DNA of 64,000 nucleotides from Paraglaciecola arctica BSs20135 (lineage in GTDB: Bacteria; Pseudomonadota; Gammaproteobacteria; Enterobacterales; Alteromonadaceae): positions 62,001-126,000 of the forward strand of contig NZ_BAEO01000060.1 of NCBI RefSeq assembly GCF_000314995.1. Reading direction: 5' to 3'. The number at the start of each line of letters is the position of its first letter. The first letter of the stretch is position 1. Positions 53,701 through 60,446 of this stretch are shown here, piece after piece. Both the position numbers and the translations under genes were made by a program. Below the pieces are notes generated by a model. The model had not been told where the DNA came from. It worked only from the letters and a program-made list of their open reading frames with translations, and did not search any database.

Positions 53701-53856
53701 GGTGCAAGAATATCTGCCGCCATCTTAGTGGATTTCGCCATAGAACTTTCTGGAGAAATAGGAGCTCTAGCTCAAAGGCTACGTAAACACTTTCCCTCAG
53801 CATCCATTCCAAAACAAAAAGCACTCCCCTTCGCCGAAAAACGTTCAAGCCGCTGA
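50758..53856 (+). CDS. Mrr-like nuclease fused to STAND-type P-loop NTPase (candidate antiphage protein)
   Basis: A 1,032-residue protein. Residues 10-160 form a PD-(D/E)XK nuclease domain: SWDRFEDLCHSLFKQVW (Glu18), the GR.GQ.QHGVDIVG block with Asp48, and HAVQCKGK with Gln64 and Lys66, followed by DHWIFATTAPV. After a linker comes an NTPase: Walker A GIPGAGKS (247-254) and Walker B TLYLIDDAHLM (Asp298, Asp299). A winged-helix-like piece (about 430-500) and a long helical C-terminal region (about 500-1000) without obvious membrane segments follow. Nuclease, STAND NTPase and helical sensor is the plan of Avs-type and related defence proteins. Base composition looks more G+C-rich than neighbouring genes. 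It lies alone in a repeat-bracketed accessory segment. Confidence 0.8.
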   Translation: MEFRAKQIAPPKSWDRFEDLCHSLFKQVWADPLAQKEGRRGQPQHGVDIVGSPQAERNCYHAVQCKGKDANYGSSANWDEVLAEIGKTERFSPKLDHWIFATTAPVDGKLQAAARKLSVKRSEANQFTVSVLGWEEIQALMAEHPSVVEEFYPEAAFNLPAILQVLQDIANAQDHVSEYQTTLNTTHYTECSSTVWHDISFQGGRDLGPALMGRPLGPSDTAACPQLSEVNVIVSMLQSAYSSRLFGIPGAGKSICAYQAALGLSKQGFSVKRLVNPETRNIRLNGSDSSEKTLYLIDDAHLMPLETLELLEDSTNTTTLLLSIHNAIERQTIPRGAVFLDHERAVKTIAASLLSQREKTLEVVSRADDNIGEGMMDTSLEHRINDAEAAATMPWQFCFILGGGWRRAKQVVDAAKSAEADFVLAAIAARQIASRDEIVDDDEIISLCQPHGLNQQVIKTAIKWLASERLILSVQDCRTPHQRFAAVTLHQILINRGSEKRGEIFRLIETILCDCSYPLHGIRNLLHELRFGHGDYRWNRMKPLQTTTIQLIADRCWRSVTHEERNVGCITLNELDGFDEDWANNLIEPHSQLLSNWISDPGTAGNGLGWLLNNLRNTNKNLHSQVVSRSSPEKLGIAFSTITPETAYGMSSLLSSVDSDRHPDWQAQLTSALEKDKLLLIATQWTDTEQAFIFAKTCHTVSYCDETLALDMLDKYIPIAQEVLVKDPINGFHELDDIAMHVLRIFDPLGIYNRKLKADARRWKIGRRICTKLDAEQLAIRLSETPKREFQQAAFFLNFLFKCAPRKFNAVVGKLNWEKISVTIGKDWENPPHEVEVLLGTLHAEKTERPAVTKFIEENASQIYKFPPRFVLMASEAAIQHVVNGREIRLVQYDHVDWDFGTYVIELFAEKRPDVLDTVISPFTGDIAKSLSRPNSSWFTDSGAFLESLRNHSPDTLRSILAKVDTATASEGWSDSLSKKDGARISAAILVDFAIELSGEIGALAQRLRKHFPSASIPKQKALPFAEKRSSR

Positions 53857-53880
53857 CGTCATAGTCGATAATTTTATTGG

Positions 53881-54091
53881 GTTTACCAAGCTGGGTTTAC
53901 CAAGCCACCCATAACAATTTGACTAAATAAAAAGACAAGCTAGGCTTTGATAGGGGTTTACCAAGCCACCCATAACAATTTGACTAAATAAAAAGACAAG
54001 CTAGGCTTTGATAGGGGTTTACCAAGCGGGGTTTACCAAGCCACCCATAACAATTTGACTAAATAAAAAGACAAACTAGGCTTTAGTTAGG
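53881..54091. repeat. 61-bp tandem repeats with short REP-like units upstream of the transposase
   Basis: Two 61-bp units start at 53895 and 53956, and a third, slightly diverged, at 54031. Each begins GTTTACCAAGCCACCCATAA and contains the small palindrome AAGCTAGGCTT (AAACTAGGCTT in the third). Extra 14-base half units (GTTTACCAAGCTGG, GTTTACCAAGCGGG) precede the first and third units (53881, 54017). The 18-mer TTACCAAGCCACCCATAA recurs inverted downstream of the transposase gene at 55275 and 55315. Confidence 0.85.
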
Positions 54092-54114
54092 AAATAAATC
54101 AAAGGATTGATGTC

Positions 54115-55095
54115 ATGCCCCAGCCACGTAGTAGTCAAATTTGTTTATCGGATACTCCTTATTACCATTGTGTTTCCCGTTGTGTACGGCGTTCTTTTTT
54201 GTGCGGTGTGGATAGTTATTCAGGTCAAAGTTATGAACATCGCCGTGGATGGGTTGAAGAGCGGTTGTTGTTTCTATCTTCAATATTTTCAATTGATATA
54301 TGTGCTTATGCTGTGATGAGTAACCATGTGCATGTGGTATTACATGTGGATGTGCAACAAGTGATGGCTTGGACAGATAGTGAAGTGGTTGAACGCTGGC
54401 ACCGCCTACATAAAGGCACATTGCTCACGCAAATGTTTGTAAGAGGTGACACGTTAAGCCAAAGTCAACAACTCACCTTAGATGACACCATAATCGAGTA
54501 TCGCAAGCGCTTACATGATATTAGCTGGTTGATGGGTAACCTGAATGAACATATTGCCCGAGAAGCCAATAAAGAGGATGACTGCACAGGCAGGTTCTGG
54601 GAAGGACGGTTTAAATCACAAGCCTTATTAGATGAAGCAGCATTACTGTCCTGTATGGCCTATGTTGACCTTAACCCTATTCGAGCCAAGATAGCGGATA
54701 CCCCAGAAACGTCAGAGCACACCAGTATTAAAAAACGCTTAGAATCAATAAAAGCCCCCATCACAACACCTTCACTGATGTCTTTTGTCGGCAACCCCAG
54801 ACAAGATATGCCAAAAGGCATCGCTTTCTCACTCAAAGACTACTGTGAGTTAGTGGATATAACAGGCAGAATAATCAGAGATGACAAAGCAGGACATATT
54901 GAGCATCAACAACAACCCATATTACAAAGGTTAGGTTTATCAGACGACCAATGGCTCACCCTCACCACAGAGTTTGAAAGGCATTTTTGTTATGCTGCAG
55001 GAGCAGAAATGATGATGAACCAGTTCAAAGCGCACACAGGCCATCAACGTATTCGAGGCATGGGTAAAGCAAAAACGCTGCTACGTTGCGCATAA
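54115..55095 (+). CDS. REP-associated tyrosine transposase (RAYT, IS200-like HUH)
   Basis: A 326-residue protein with AAAGGA 9 bases before the ATG. N-terminal signature LSDTPYYHCVSRCVRRSFLCG. The HUH motif is MSNHVHVVLHVD. WEGRFKSQALLDEAALLSCMAYVDLNPIRAKIA is the conserved block of this transposase group with the candidate catalytic Tyr. RAYTs nick and move short palindromic repeats rather than themselves. The gene is complete and flanked by inverted copies of an 18-base element, which are its likely substrates. Confidence 0.88.
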   Translation: MPQPRSSQICLSDTPYYHCVSRCVRRSFLCGVDSYSGQSYEHRRGWVEERLLFLSSIFSIDICAYAVMSNHVHVVLHVDVQQVMAWTDSEVVERWHRLHKGTLLTQMFVRGDTLSQSQQLTLDDTIIEYRKRLHDISWLMGNLNEHIAREANKEDDCTGRFWEGRFKSQALLDEAALLSCMAYVDLNPIRAKIADTPETSEHTSIKKRLESIKAPITTPSLMSFVGNPRQDMPKGIAFSLKDYCELVDITGRIIRDDKAGHIEHQQQPILQRLGLSDDQWLTLTTEFERHFCYAAGAEMMMNQFKAHTGHQRIRGMGKAKTLLRCA

Positions 55096-55265
55096 CCTCA
55101 AGAAACCAGTCAATGTATAACCAATAAGGCACAGTTGTGCCCACACCCAGTTTAAAAGCCTATTTTTTCCACAAAAAGGCTGAAACTAACCTTCTGTTTC
55201 ATTCCTCCTATCAATCCATAGCATTTACACACTGAAAATCGATATTGAATATTTAGGGTAGAATC

Positions 55266-55346
55266 ATAATTTTATTATGGGTGGCTTGGTAAAAGCTGGC
55301 TTGGTATAATTTTATTATGGGTGGCTTGGTAAAAGCTGGCTTGGTA
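55266..55346. repeat. 40-bp tandem repeats downstream of the transposase (inverted to the upstream set)
   Basis: Two 40-bp copies (from 55266 and 55306) contain TTATGGGTGGCTTGGTAA, the exact reverse complement of the 18-mer in the repeats at 53897, 53958 and 54033. AGCTGGCTTGGTA half units follow each copy. The spacing fits REP pairs around a RAYT gene. Confidence 0.82.
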
Positions 55347-55399
55347 AAAGCTGATGACAACCACGACGTGATTGTTTGAATGTAAGTCAATGCCCGAGT

Positions 55400-55480
55400 A
55401 AAATGACATAACAGCCTCCCGTTGTGATGGTTTGAGCACCTTTCAGCATAGCTGAACATAGACTCGGAGGCTGACTTGAG
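55400..55480. repeat. imperfect palindrome next to the right border
   Basis: CAGCCTCC (55410-55417) pairs with GGAGGCTG (about 55466-55473), and between them TTCAGCATAGCTGAA forms an inner hairpin. No T-run follows. It could be a further REP-like element or a recombination site. The rest of 55096-55607 holds only the repeats listed. Confidence 0.4.
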
Positions 55481-55487
55481 GATTTTT

Positions 55488-55542
55488 ACAGAGAGCACAG
55501 AGGAAAAACAGGTGAAAAACAGGTGAAAAAGAGAGTTGTTAT
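55488..55542. repeat. right copy of the direct repeat bracketing the accessory segment
   Basis: ACAGAGAGCACAGAGG (55488-55503) followed by AAAAACAGGTG twice in tandem and AAAAAGAGAGTTGTTAT to 55542. Same orientation as the copy at 50372-50415. Confidence 0.75.
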
Positions 55543-55607
55543 CTATCACAATACATAAACCATTTATGATTTAACTTATCCTCGTTGGCTGGGCTAGTAG
55601 GCAAACA

Positions 55608-56504
55608 TCAAGTTGTAAGTATTTGAGAGCACTTGTATCTAAGTAATTCCCTTAGTGCGATTACTGCAGGGCTGACTTGTTTTCTGCTTGGGCAGACTAG
55701 GTGGAGTTCTACTGATGGTGACTGATAATTGGAGAGGATCTGTAGCAGTTTTCCACTGAGTAAGTCTGCAAAGACATCTATCTTCGCCCTATATGCAATA
55801 CCTTTGCCGCGAGTAGCCCAGCGTCGAACAATATCGGTATCATTACTCAACTTGTTACCATCAACTCTAATTTTGCAGTTTCCAGACTTACTCATATATT
55901 CCCAATTGCTAAAGGGATGTCCATCTCTTTTATGTAGTAAACAATTGTGTTTTCTCAGGTCCCTAGGATGTACAGGCTCACCGTATTTAGTTATGTAATC
56001 TGGTGATACACAGGTGACCCTATCCATAGCCGCAATCAGAAATGACACCATTGTTGAGTCTTTGGGTTGGCCATAACGAAGTGCTACATCAACGTGGTCT
56101 AAATAAAAATCAGAAAGGGAATCACCTATACTTAAATCTATTGATAAATTGGGATGTAGTTCGACTAATTCATCAATCCAAGGCAGCACTACATTACGAC
56201 CTAAATCTGATGATACCGACAATCGTAGTTTTCCGCGTATATTTCCTTCAAACTGATGAGCAGCTATTTGCCCTTGCTCTAAACTGTCTAGTGCTTGTCG
56301 ACAATGAAACAGAAATTGCTCTCCTTGAGGAGTAATACGTAGCTGTCTTGTTGTTCTTATAAACAATGGTACATCTAGCTGTTTCTCTAATCGTCGAAGA
56401 GCAGCGCTAACGGCAGGTGGCGTTACACCTAACTGTTTTGCCGTTTCAGTTATGCTGCTTGTTTCAACAATTCGAATAAATAAACTTAGATCTGATGTGT
56501 TCAT
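55608..56504 (-). CDS. LysR-family transcription regulator
   Basis: A 298-residue regulator. HTH MNTSDLSLFIRIVETSSITETAKQLGVTPPAVSAALRRLEKQLDVPLFIRTTRQLRIT, then the effector domain (GKLRLSVSSDLGRNVVLPWIDELVELHPNLSIDLSIGDS; LLHKRDGHPFSNWEY). The sequence is close in style to the CrgA/DmlR branch. It is divergent from the old-yellow-enzyme gene 111 bases away, its most likely target. Confidence 0.92.
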   Translation of the reverse strand: MNTSDLSLFIRIVETSSITETAKQLGVTPPAVSAALRRLEKQLDVPLFIRTTRQLRITPQGEQFLFHCRQALDSLEQGQIAAHQFEGNIRGKLRLSVSSDLGRNVVLPWIDELVELHPNLSIDLSIGDSLSDFYLDHVDVALRYGQPKDSTMVSFLIAAMDRVTCVSPDYITKYGEPVHPRDLRKHNCLLHKRDGHPFSNWEYMSKSGNCKIRVDGNKLSNDTDIVRRWATRGKGIAYRAKIDVFADLLSGKLLQILSNYQSPSVELHLVCPSRKQVSPAVIALRELLRYKCSQILTT

Positions 56505-56596
56505 TATAAACTTATTTTTAATAGTGTTTTAAGTATTGGTGTGTTTTTAGTTTATAGAAAGTGATTGATAATGTCTTATCTTCTTTATAAAGTTTT

Positions 56597-56608
56597 TGAT
56601 TAATCAAA
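56597..56608. promoter_or_regulatory. 12-bp perfect palindrome before the oxidoreductase gene
   Basis: TTGATTAATCAA is a perfect dyad ending 7 bases before the ATG at 56616, between the LysR gene and the oxidoreductase. It could be part of a LysR site; its closeness to the start would suit repression or a translational effect. Confidence 0.4.
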
Positions 56609-56615
56609 GGTACTT

Positions 56616-57818
56616 ATGAGTTCCCCCGCTATATTTGAACATTCGCTAGATCGTCCGCTAATACTACCTTGTGGCGCAGTTATTAAAAATAGACTCGTAA
56701 AATCTGCTATGTCAGATTCGCTTGCTGACGGGGAGGGTAATGCGACAAATGCTCAAGCTCGACTTTATGAAAGGTGGGCTGAAGGTGGAGTTGGGTTATC
56801 TATTATTGGTGAGGTACAGGTAGATCATCGCTATCCTGAAAAACCCGGTAATTTGGTTTTAGAGAAGGGCACTGATCTTTATATGTTACGTACTTTAGCT
56901 GCTTGTGCCTCAATTAATGGCGCTCATATATGGCCTCAATTGGGTCACGCTGGAGGGTTGTCTCATTTGCCAATAAGTAAACCAAAAGGGCCTTCTGCAC
57001 TCAATATTGATAATTTTGAGTGTGCTGGAATGTCGGCGGTGGAAATATCTCAGTTACCTGAAATATATGCTAAGGCTGCAATAATTGCGAAGGAGGTTGG
57101 CTTCACAGGTGTACAAATCCACGCTGGTCATGGCTTTTTACTTAGTCAGTTTTTATCTCCACTATTCAATCATCGACAAGATAAATATGGCGGTTCCATA
57201 GCAGCACGATGCAGAATTATTGTCGAGATAATCGATAAGGTCAGAGATGCGGTTGGTAATTCATTTCCTGTAGGAATAAAGATTAACTCAACAGATCAGC
57301 TTGAAGGCGGTTTAACAGAAGATGATGCTTTAGAAGCTATCCGTATTCTCGATAATACCTCGATTGACTTAATAGAAATAAGTGGGGGATCTTATTTTCC
57401 AGGAGCAGAATCTAGCTCCGAAGGGGCTTTGAAAGGGCCATATTTTATCGAATTTGCAGTAAAAGCAAGATGTCTAACACGTATACCTTTAATGGTAACT
57501 GGTGGCTTTAAAAATTGCGATCAGGCAGTAAAATCACTGGAAAGTGGTGTTGTCGACTTTGTAGGCTTAGCGCGAGCATTAGTCATTAAGCCAGATCTTG
57601 CTAATGACTGGCTATCAGGCACAAATAATGGGCCTGATTTTCCTAAATTCGAATCGCCACCTTCTGGTGGAATAACGGCATGGTACACGATGCTTTTAAC
57701 CGCAATTGGAAATGATAACGATGATGGTTTTAAAACTGGGCTTTTATCCGCAATCCATCAGTATGAGAGTCGTGATGATGCTCGCTGTAACCAGTGGATT
57801 CAAAAGTTTTCAGACTAA
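56616..57818 (+). CDS. old yellow enzyme family NADH:flavin oxidoreductase
   Basis: A 400-residue TIM-barrel flavoenzyme. KNRLVKSAMSDSLADGEGNATNAQARLYERWAEGGVGLSIIGEVQV is the FMN-binding N-terminus. WPQLGHAGG follows. GVQIHAGHGFLLSQFLSPLFNHRQDKYGGSIAARCRI carries the catalytic His-x2-His/Asn-type region. ISGGSYFPGAE, PLMVTGGF and DFVGLARALVIKPDLAN bind the FMN phosphate. It reduces activated C=C bonds or dienoyl compounds with NAD(P)H. Divergent from a LysR gene. Confidence 0.9.
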   Translation: MSSPAIFEHSLDRPLILPCGAVIKNRLVKSAMSDSLADGEGNATNAQARLYERWAEGGVGLSIIGEVQVDHRYPEKPGNLVLEKGTDLYMLRTLAACASINGAHIWPQLGHAGGLSHLPISKPKGPSALNIDNFECAGMSAVEISQLPEIYAKAAIIAKEVGFTGVQIHAGHGFLLSQFLSPLFNHRQDKYGGSIAARCRIIVEIIDKVRDAVGNSFPVGIKINSTDQLEGGLTEDDALEAIRILDNTSIDLIEISGGSYFPGAESSSEGALKGPYFIEFAVKARCLTRIPLMVTGGFKNCDQAVKSLESGVVDFVGLARALVIKPDLANDWLSGTNNGPDFPKFESPPSGGITAWYTMLLTAIGNDNDDGFKTGLLSAIHQYESRDDARCNQWIQKFSD

Positions 57819-57857
57819 CGAATAACTAATTATTAAGTCTTGTGACGCCGTGAGGCT

Positions 57858-58451
57858 TCAGTAATCTGGGATTGACCTTCCCAGAAAAATATCCCGTTGC
57901 ACATGCCAAGTTCCCTTTTTATTCTTTGTTGGATTTGTTACTCCGCACCCTGCACGACATGGACGACTCTCTATGAACTCATTCGTCATCAATGGGTCAT
58001 CACTAAATTCGACACTATCGATATAATAAGTGCCTTTTTGGGGCTCAATTACATGTAAATGAATATGCTCAGGTATACTTCTATTTGGATATGCTTGCGG
58101 ACGAATTGTTTCAAAACTATATTTGCCATGTTTGTCGGTTAACACCCAGCCTCGGAATCCACCATGAAAGGTTTTCCCTTTAGGATAAATTCCTTCATTA
58201 TTCGTTTGATAGGCATAAATGATAACTCCTGCTGCTGGCTTTCCGTCGATCTTGTAGGCAGTTCCATTTAGAATGAGAGGTTCCCCTTCCACTTTGTATG
58301 GCGCAATTCTGGCATGAGACTTTAATTGTTTTGGCAATCCAACGAATACTAACTCGCATCCCTGACATGGACCACCAATCGTTGGTTCATTGGCAACTGC
58401 GGAAGTAATTACAAGAAAAAATGTAAACATTAAAATCATAGATTTTTTCAT
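57858..58451 (-). CDS. exported intradiol ring-cleavage dioxygenase-like protein
   Basis: A 197-residue protein with a signal peptide (MILMFTFFLVITSAVA|NE). The protocatechuate/catechol dioxygenase fold is visible: LILNGTAYKIDGKPAAGVIIYAYQTNNEGIYP, FRGWVLTDKHGKYSFETIRPQAYPNRSIPEHIHLHV, and SVEFSDDP. The iron ligands would be a Tyr of YPNR and the His pair EHIHLHV. Such exported single-domain members occur beside cytochromes in marine bacteria; the substrate is unknown. The next upstream gene on this strand is a cytochrome b561. Confidence 0.8.
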   Translation of the reverse strand: MKKSMILMFTFFLVITSAVANEPTIGGPCQGCELVFVGLPKQLKSHARIAPYKVEGEPLILNGTAYKIDGKPAAGVIIYAYQTNNEGIYPKGKTFHGGFRGWVLTDKHGKYSFETIRPQAYPNRSIPEHIHLHVIEPQKGTYYIDSVEFSDDPLMTNEFIESRPCRAGCGVTNPTKNKKGTWHVQRDIFLGRSIPDY

Positions 58452-58479
58452 ATTAGGCTCTCTCTTTTATTTTAAATTA

Positions 58480-59061
58480 TTAAAAAAACATCTTTCGTAA
58501 TGTGTCGTCTTTCCTGATGAAGTGATGATAGGACCCTGCAAAAACATGAAGGATGATGAGCAGGCCAGCAATCCATTTTCCCAAAAAAACATGAACCAGT
58601 TCAGCTACTTTTTCTAGTGATTCTATGGTTGTTCCAGCGACCTTCTGAATTTCGATGTCCCCTGAAAAATCTAGATCATAAACGAAAAAGAAATCAATTT
58701 TCCCTCCGCCAGAATGTAGGTAGTTTGCAATTGATAGGTAGCCAGTTATTGGCATGGTGAACATGATTGCATACAACGAGAAGTGAACCAGCCTTTTAGA
58801 AACAACAATCAGTTGAGATTTAGTTTCATTTGTTGGGACTGGATCCAAGGTTCGCCACAGTATTCGTAAGATGACAATGACGCCAATACTAATACCGACA
58901 GACATATGAAGTTGAATAGCAAACCAATTTTCAAATTCGCTTTGCGCAAGCCATTCACGGAAATAAATAGCTACATATGACACTGCAAATAACATTGCTG
59001 TTATCCAGTGAAAAGATTTTGCGATTAATCCGTATGACTGGTTTGTGTTGGTGAGCTTCAT
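58480..59061 (-). CDS. cytochrome b561 family protein
   Basis: A 193-residue protein with four membrane helices. The heme-ligand histidines lie in AKSFHWITAML, AIQLHMSVGISIG, RLVHFSLYAIMFTMPITGYLS and IILHVFAGSYHHFI. It should pass electrons across the inner membrane to a periplasmic acceptor. It is transcribed with the exported dioxygenase-like protein 28 bases downstream. Confidence 0.88.
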   Translation of the reverse strand: MKLTNTNQSYGLIAKSFHWITAMLFAVSYVAIYFREWLAQSEFENWFAIQLHMSVGISIGVIVILRILWRTLDPVPTNETKSQLIVVSKRLVHFSLYAIMFTMPITGYLSIANYLHSGGGKIDFFFVYDLDFSGDIEIQKVAGTTIESLEKVAELVHVFLGKWIAGLLIILHVFAGSYHHFIRKDDTLRKMFF

Positions 59062-59136
59062 TTGTGTACCAAGAAAAACATCCAGAAGATGCCTGCAAAG
59101 TCACATATGAATTACTTAGACTCAATACCAAATCAC

Positions 59137-59991
59137 TTAAAGTGATGAGTTTATAGCTTTAGCTGAGGAGCAATCAAATCGACGCCTGAACTGCTTGACA
59201 TAATTTCTGCTTAGGCGAAGGGTTGTGCCATTGAGCAACGTCAAGTCATAATCGCCATTTAACCTAGATTGGTAGGAATGGATCTTGTCCAAATTTACAA
59301 TGAATGAGCGATGTACTCTAACAAATCGAGGAGCCAAACTTTCTGATAAGGACTTAAGAGATGCGGTGTGCAGATATTGTTTATTCGCCAACTGGATAGA
59401 AACGTAAGGCGTAGCGGATTTAATAAATAGTATATCCGAAAACTTAATAAGGAAGTTACTTTTGCCTGATTTTATAGATATAGAATCAGGTCTCAAACTT
59501 TGCTTAGCAGATGCCTGATCTTTAAAATTTTGTTCTCTTTTCTTTTTTATTATGAAGTACTTTAAACTGCTAATGAATGCTGCATACACTAACAATATCT
59601 TAACCAAGTCGTTGGCTAAGGTATAAGTTAATACTTTCATGAATCCGTATGATTGCTCTCGAAAGATGGATGATAAAAACCAAATTATTAATGCAACAAG
59701 CAATAAATGCGCTAAGGAAGCAAGAGTTAACATCTTTGCTAAGAATGTAAAAGAGACGGTCGATTTTTTATCAAATTGCAGTTTAATCAAAAGGATAATG
59801 GGAGGGAATACTACCCAGAAGCACTTAAACAGCATGGACTCATAAAGAAAAAATGGATATCCATTTCGTTGTGAATGCAGATAATCCTGAAATATTGCCA
59901 GAGTTATAGTCATGGTCAATAATGCTAAAGCTGTTAGTTTTAGGCTGTGATTTTCTAGAGTATAACCGCCAAATTTAAGCTTATATATCAT
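59137..59991 (-). CDS. membrane-bound LytTR transcription regulator
   Basis: A 284-residue protein. Four hydrophobic segments make up residues 15-150 (ALALLTMTITLAIF, CFWVVFPPIILLIKL, LAHLLLVALIIWFLSSIF, ILLVYAAFISSLKYFII). The C-terminal LytTR domain (about 175-275) has SGKSNFLIKFSDILFIKSATPYVSIQLANKQYLHTASLKSLSESLAPRFVRVHRSFIVNLDKI. It would bind DNA from the membrane; the likely target is the cytochrome b561/dioxygenase pair transcribed from the same strand 75 bases further on. Confidence 0.85.
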   Translation of the reverse strand: MIYKLKFGGYTLENHSLKLTALALLTMTITLAIFQDYLHSQRNGYPFFLYESMLFKCFWVVFPPIILLIKLQFDKKSTVSFTFLAKMLTLASLAHLLLVALIIWFLSSIFREQSYGFMKVLTYTLANDLVKILLVYAAFISSLKYFIIKKKREQNFKDQASAKQSLRPDSISIKSGKSNFLIKFSDILFIKSATPYVSIQLANKQYLHTASLKSLSESLAPRFVRVHRSFIVNLDKIHSYQSRLNGDYDLTLLNGTTLRLSRNYVKQFRRRFDCSSAKAINSSL

Positions 59992-60239
59992 TCAGTATCC
60001 CCTCATACTCCGAATATCAAATTTTTGGATCGCGACTATTACTTTCAAAACATCATAACGAAACATTGGTAAGTGTAGTAGAGCGATTAGTAAATTATGT
60101 TTTGGGTCTAATAGGGCAAGTCCACGGCGTAGATGTCCCCTTGAACTCACAGGCTTTAACGGATATTTACAGCCTGCGACCGACTGTTTTTCGCTCAGGA
60201 GCCATTCTCTATAAGTTTGGGGATGTGTCAAATCAATAG
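59979..60239 (+). other. unassigned open frame without start (possible gene remnant)
   Basis: An 86-codon plus-strand frame open from 59979 to TAG 60237, without a start codon in good context. It reads SRLLLSKHHNETLVSVVERL...QALTDIYSLRPTVFRSGAILYKFG, which looks protein-like. A minus-strand frame (59992-60231) covers the same bases and neither is recognised. It may be the 3' remnant of a lost gene. Confidence 0.3.
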
Positions 60240-60306
60240 ATTCGCAGAATAATCATATTGATCTAAATATATTTGATATCAATCTTGGTTTTTATCAACT
60301 GCTTTT

Positions 60307-60324
60307 CTCTGCGGACTCTGTGGT
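60307..60324. repeat. truncated copy of the CTCTGTGGT repeat
   Basis: CTCTGCGGACTCTGTGGT matches the right arm of the palindromic repeat at 37331-37420 (CTCTGTGTTCTCTGTGGT) at 15 of 18 bases. The surrounding interval 60240-60446 holds no gene. Confidence 0.5.
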
Positions 60325-60446
60325 TATTATTCTTATCTTTTTTGACTTTTTTTTAGGTCTGTTGTTTTAGGTCAACACTGCAAGAGTATTCTGTTATAAT
60401 CGCGCCGATTTTTTGAACAGCTTTTTAGAACTTTTTTGAGACCATA

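Noticed and set aside
53881-54091. Possible CRISPR array
   Set aside because: The units are 61-bp direct tandem repeats with no variable spacers and no cas genes nearby; they fit RAYT-linked repeats.
50758-55095. Multi-gene restriction-modification or toxin-antitoxin locus
   Set aside because: No methyltransferase, specificity subunit or antitoxin-like gene accompanies the nuclease gene; only the transposase follows.
55253-55549. 98-residue minus-strand open frame
   Set aside because: It runs through the 40-bp tandem repeats and the border repeat, and its protein simply repeats their translation (AFTKPAFTKP).
59992-60231. 79-residue minus-strand open frame upstream of the LytTR gene
   Set aside because: No recognisable family, no ribosome site seen, and the plus-strand frame over the same bases looks at least as coding.
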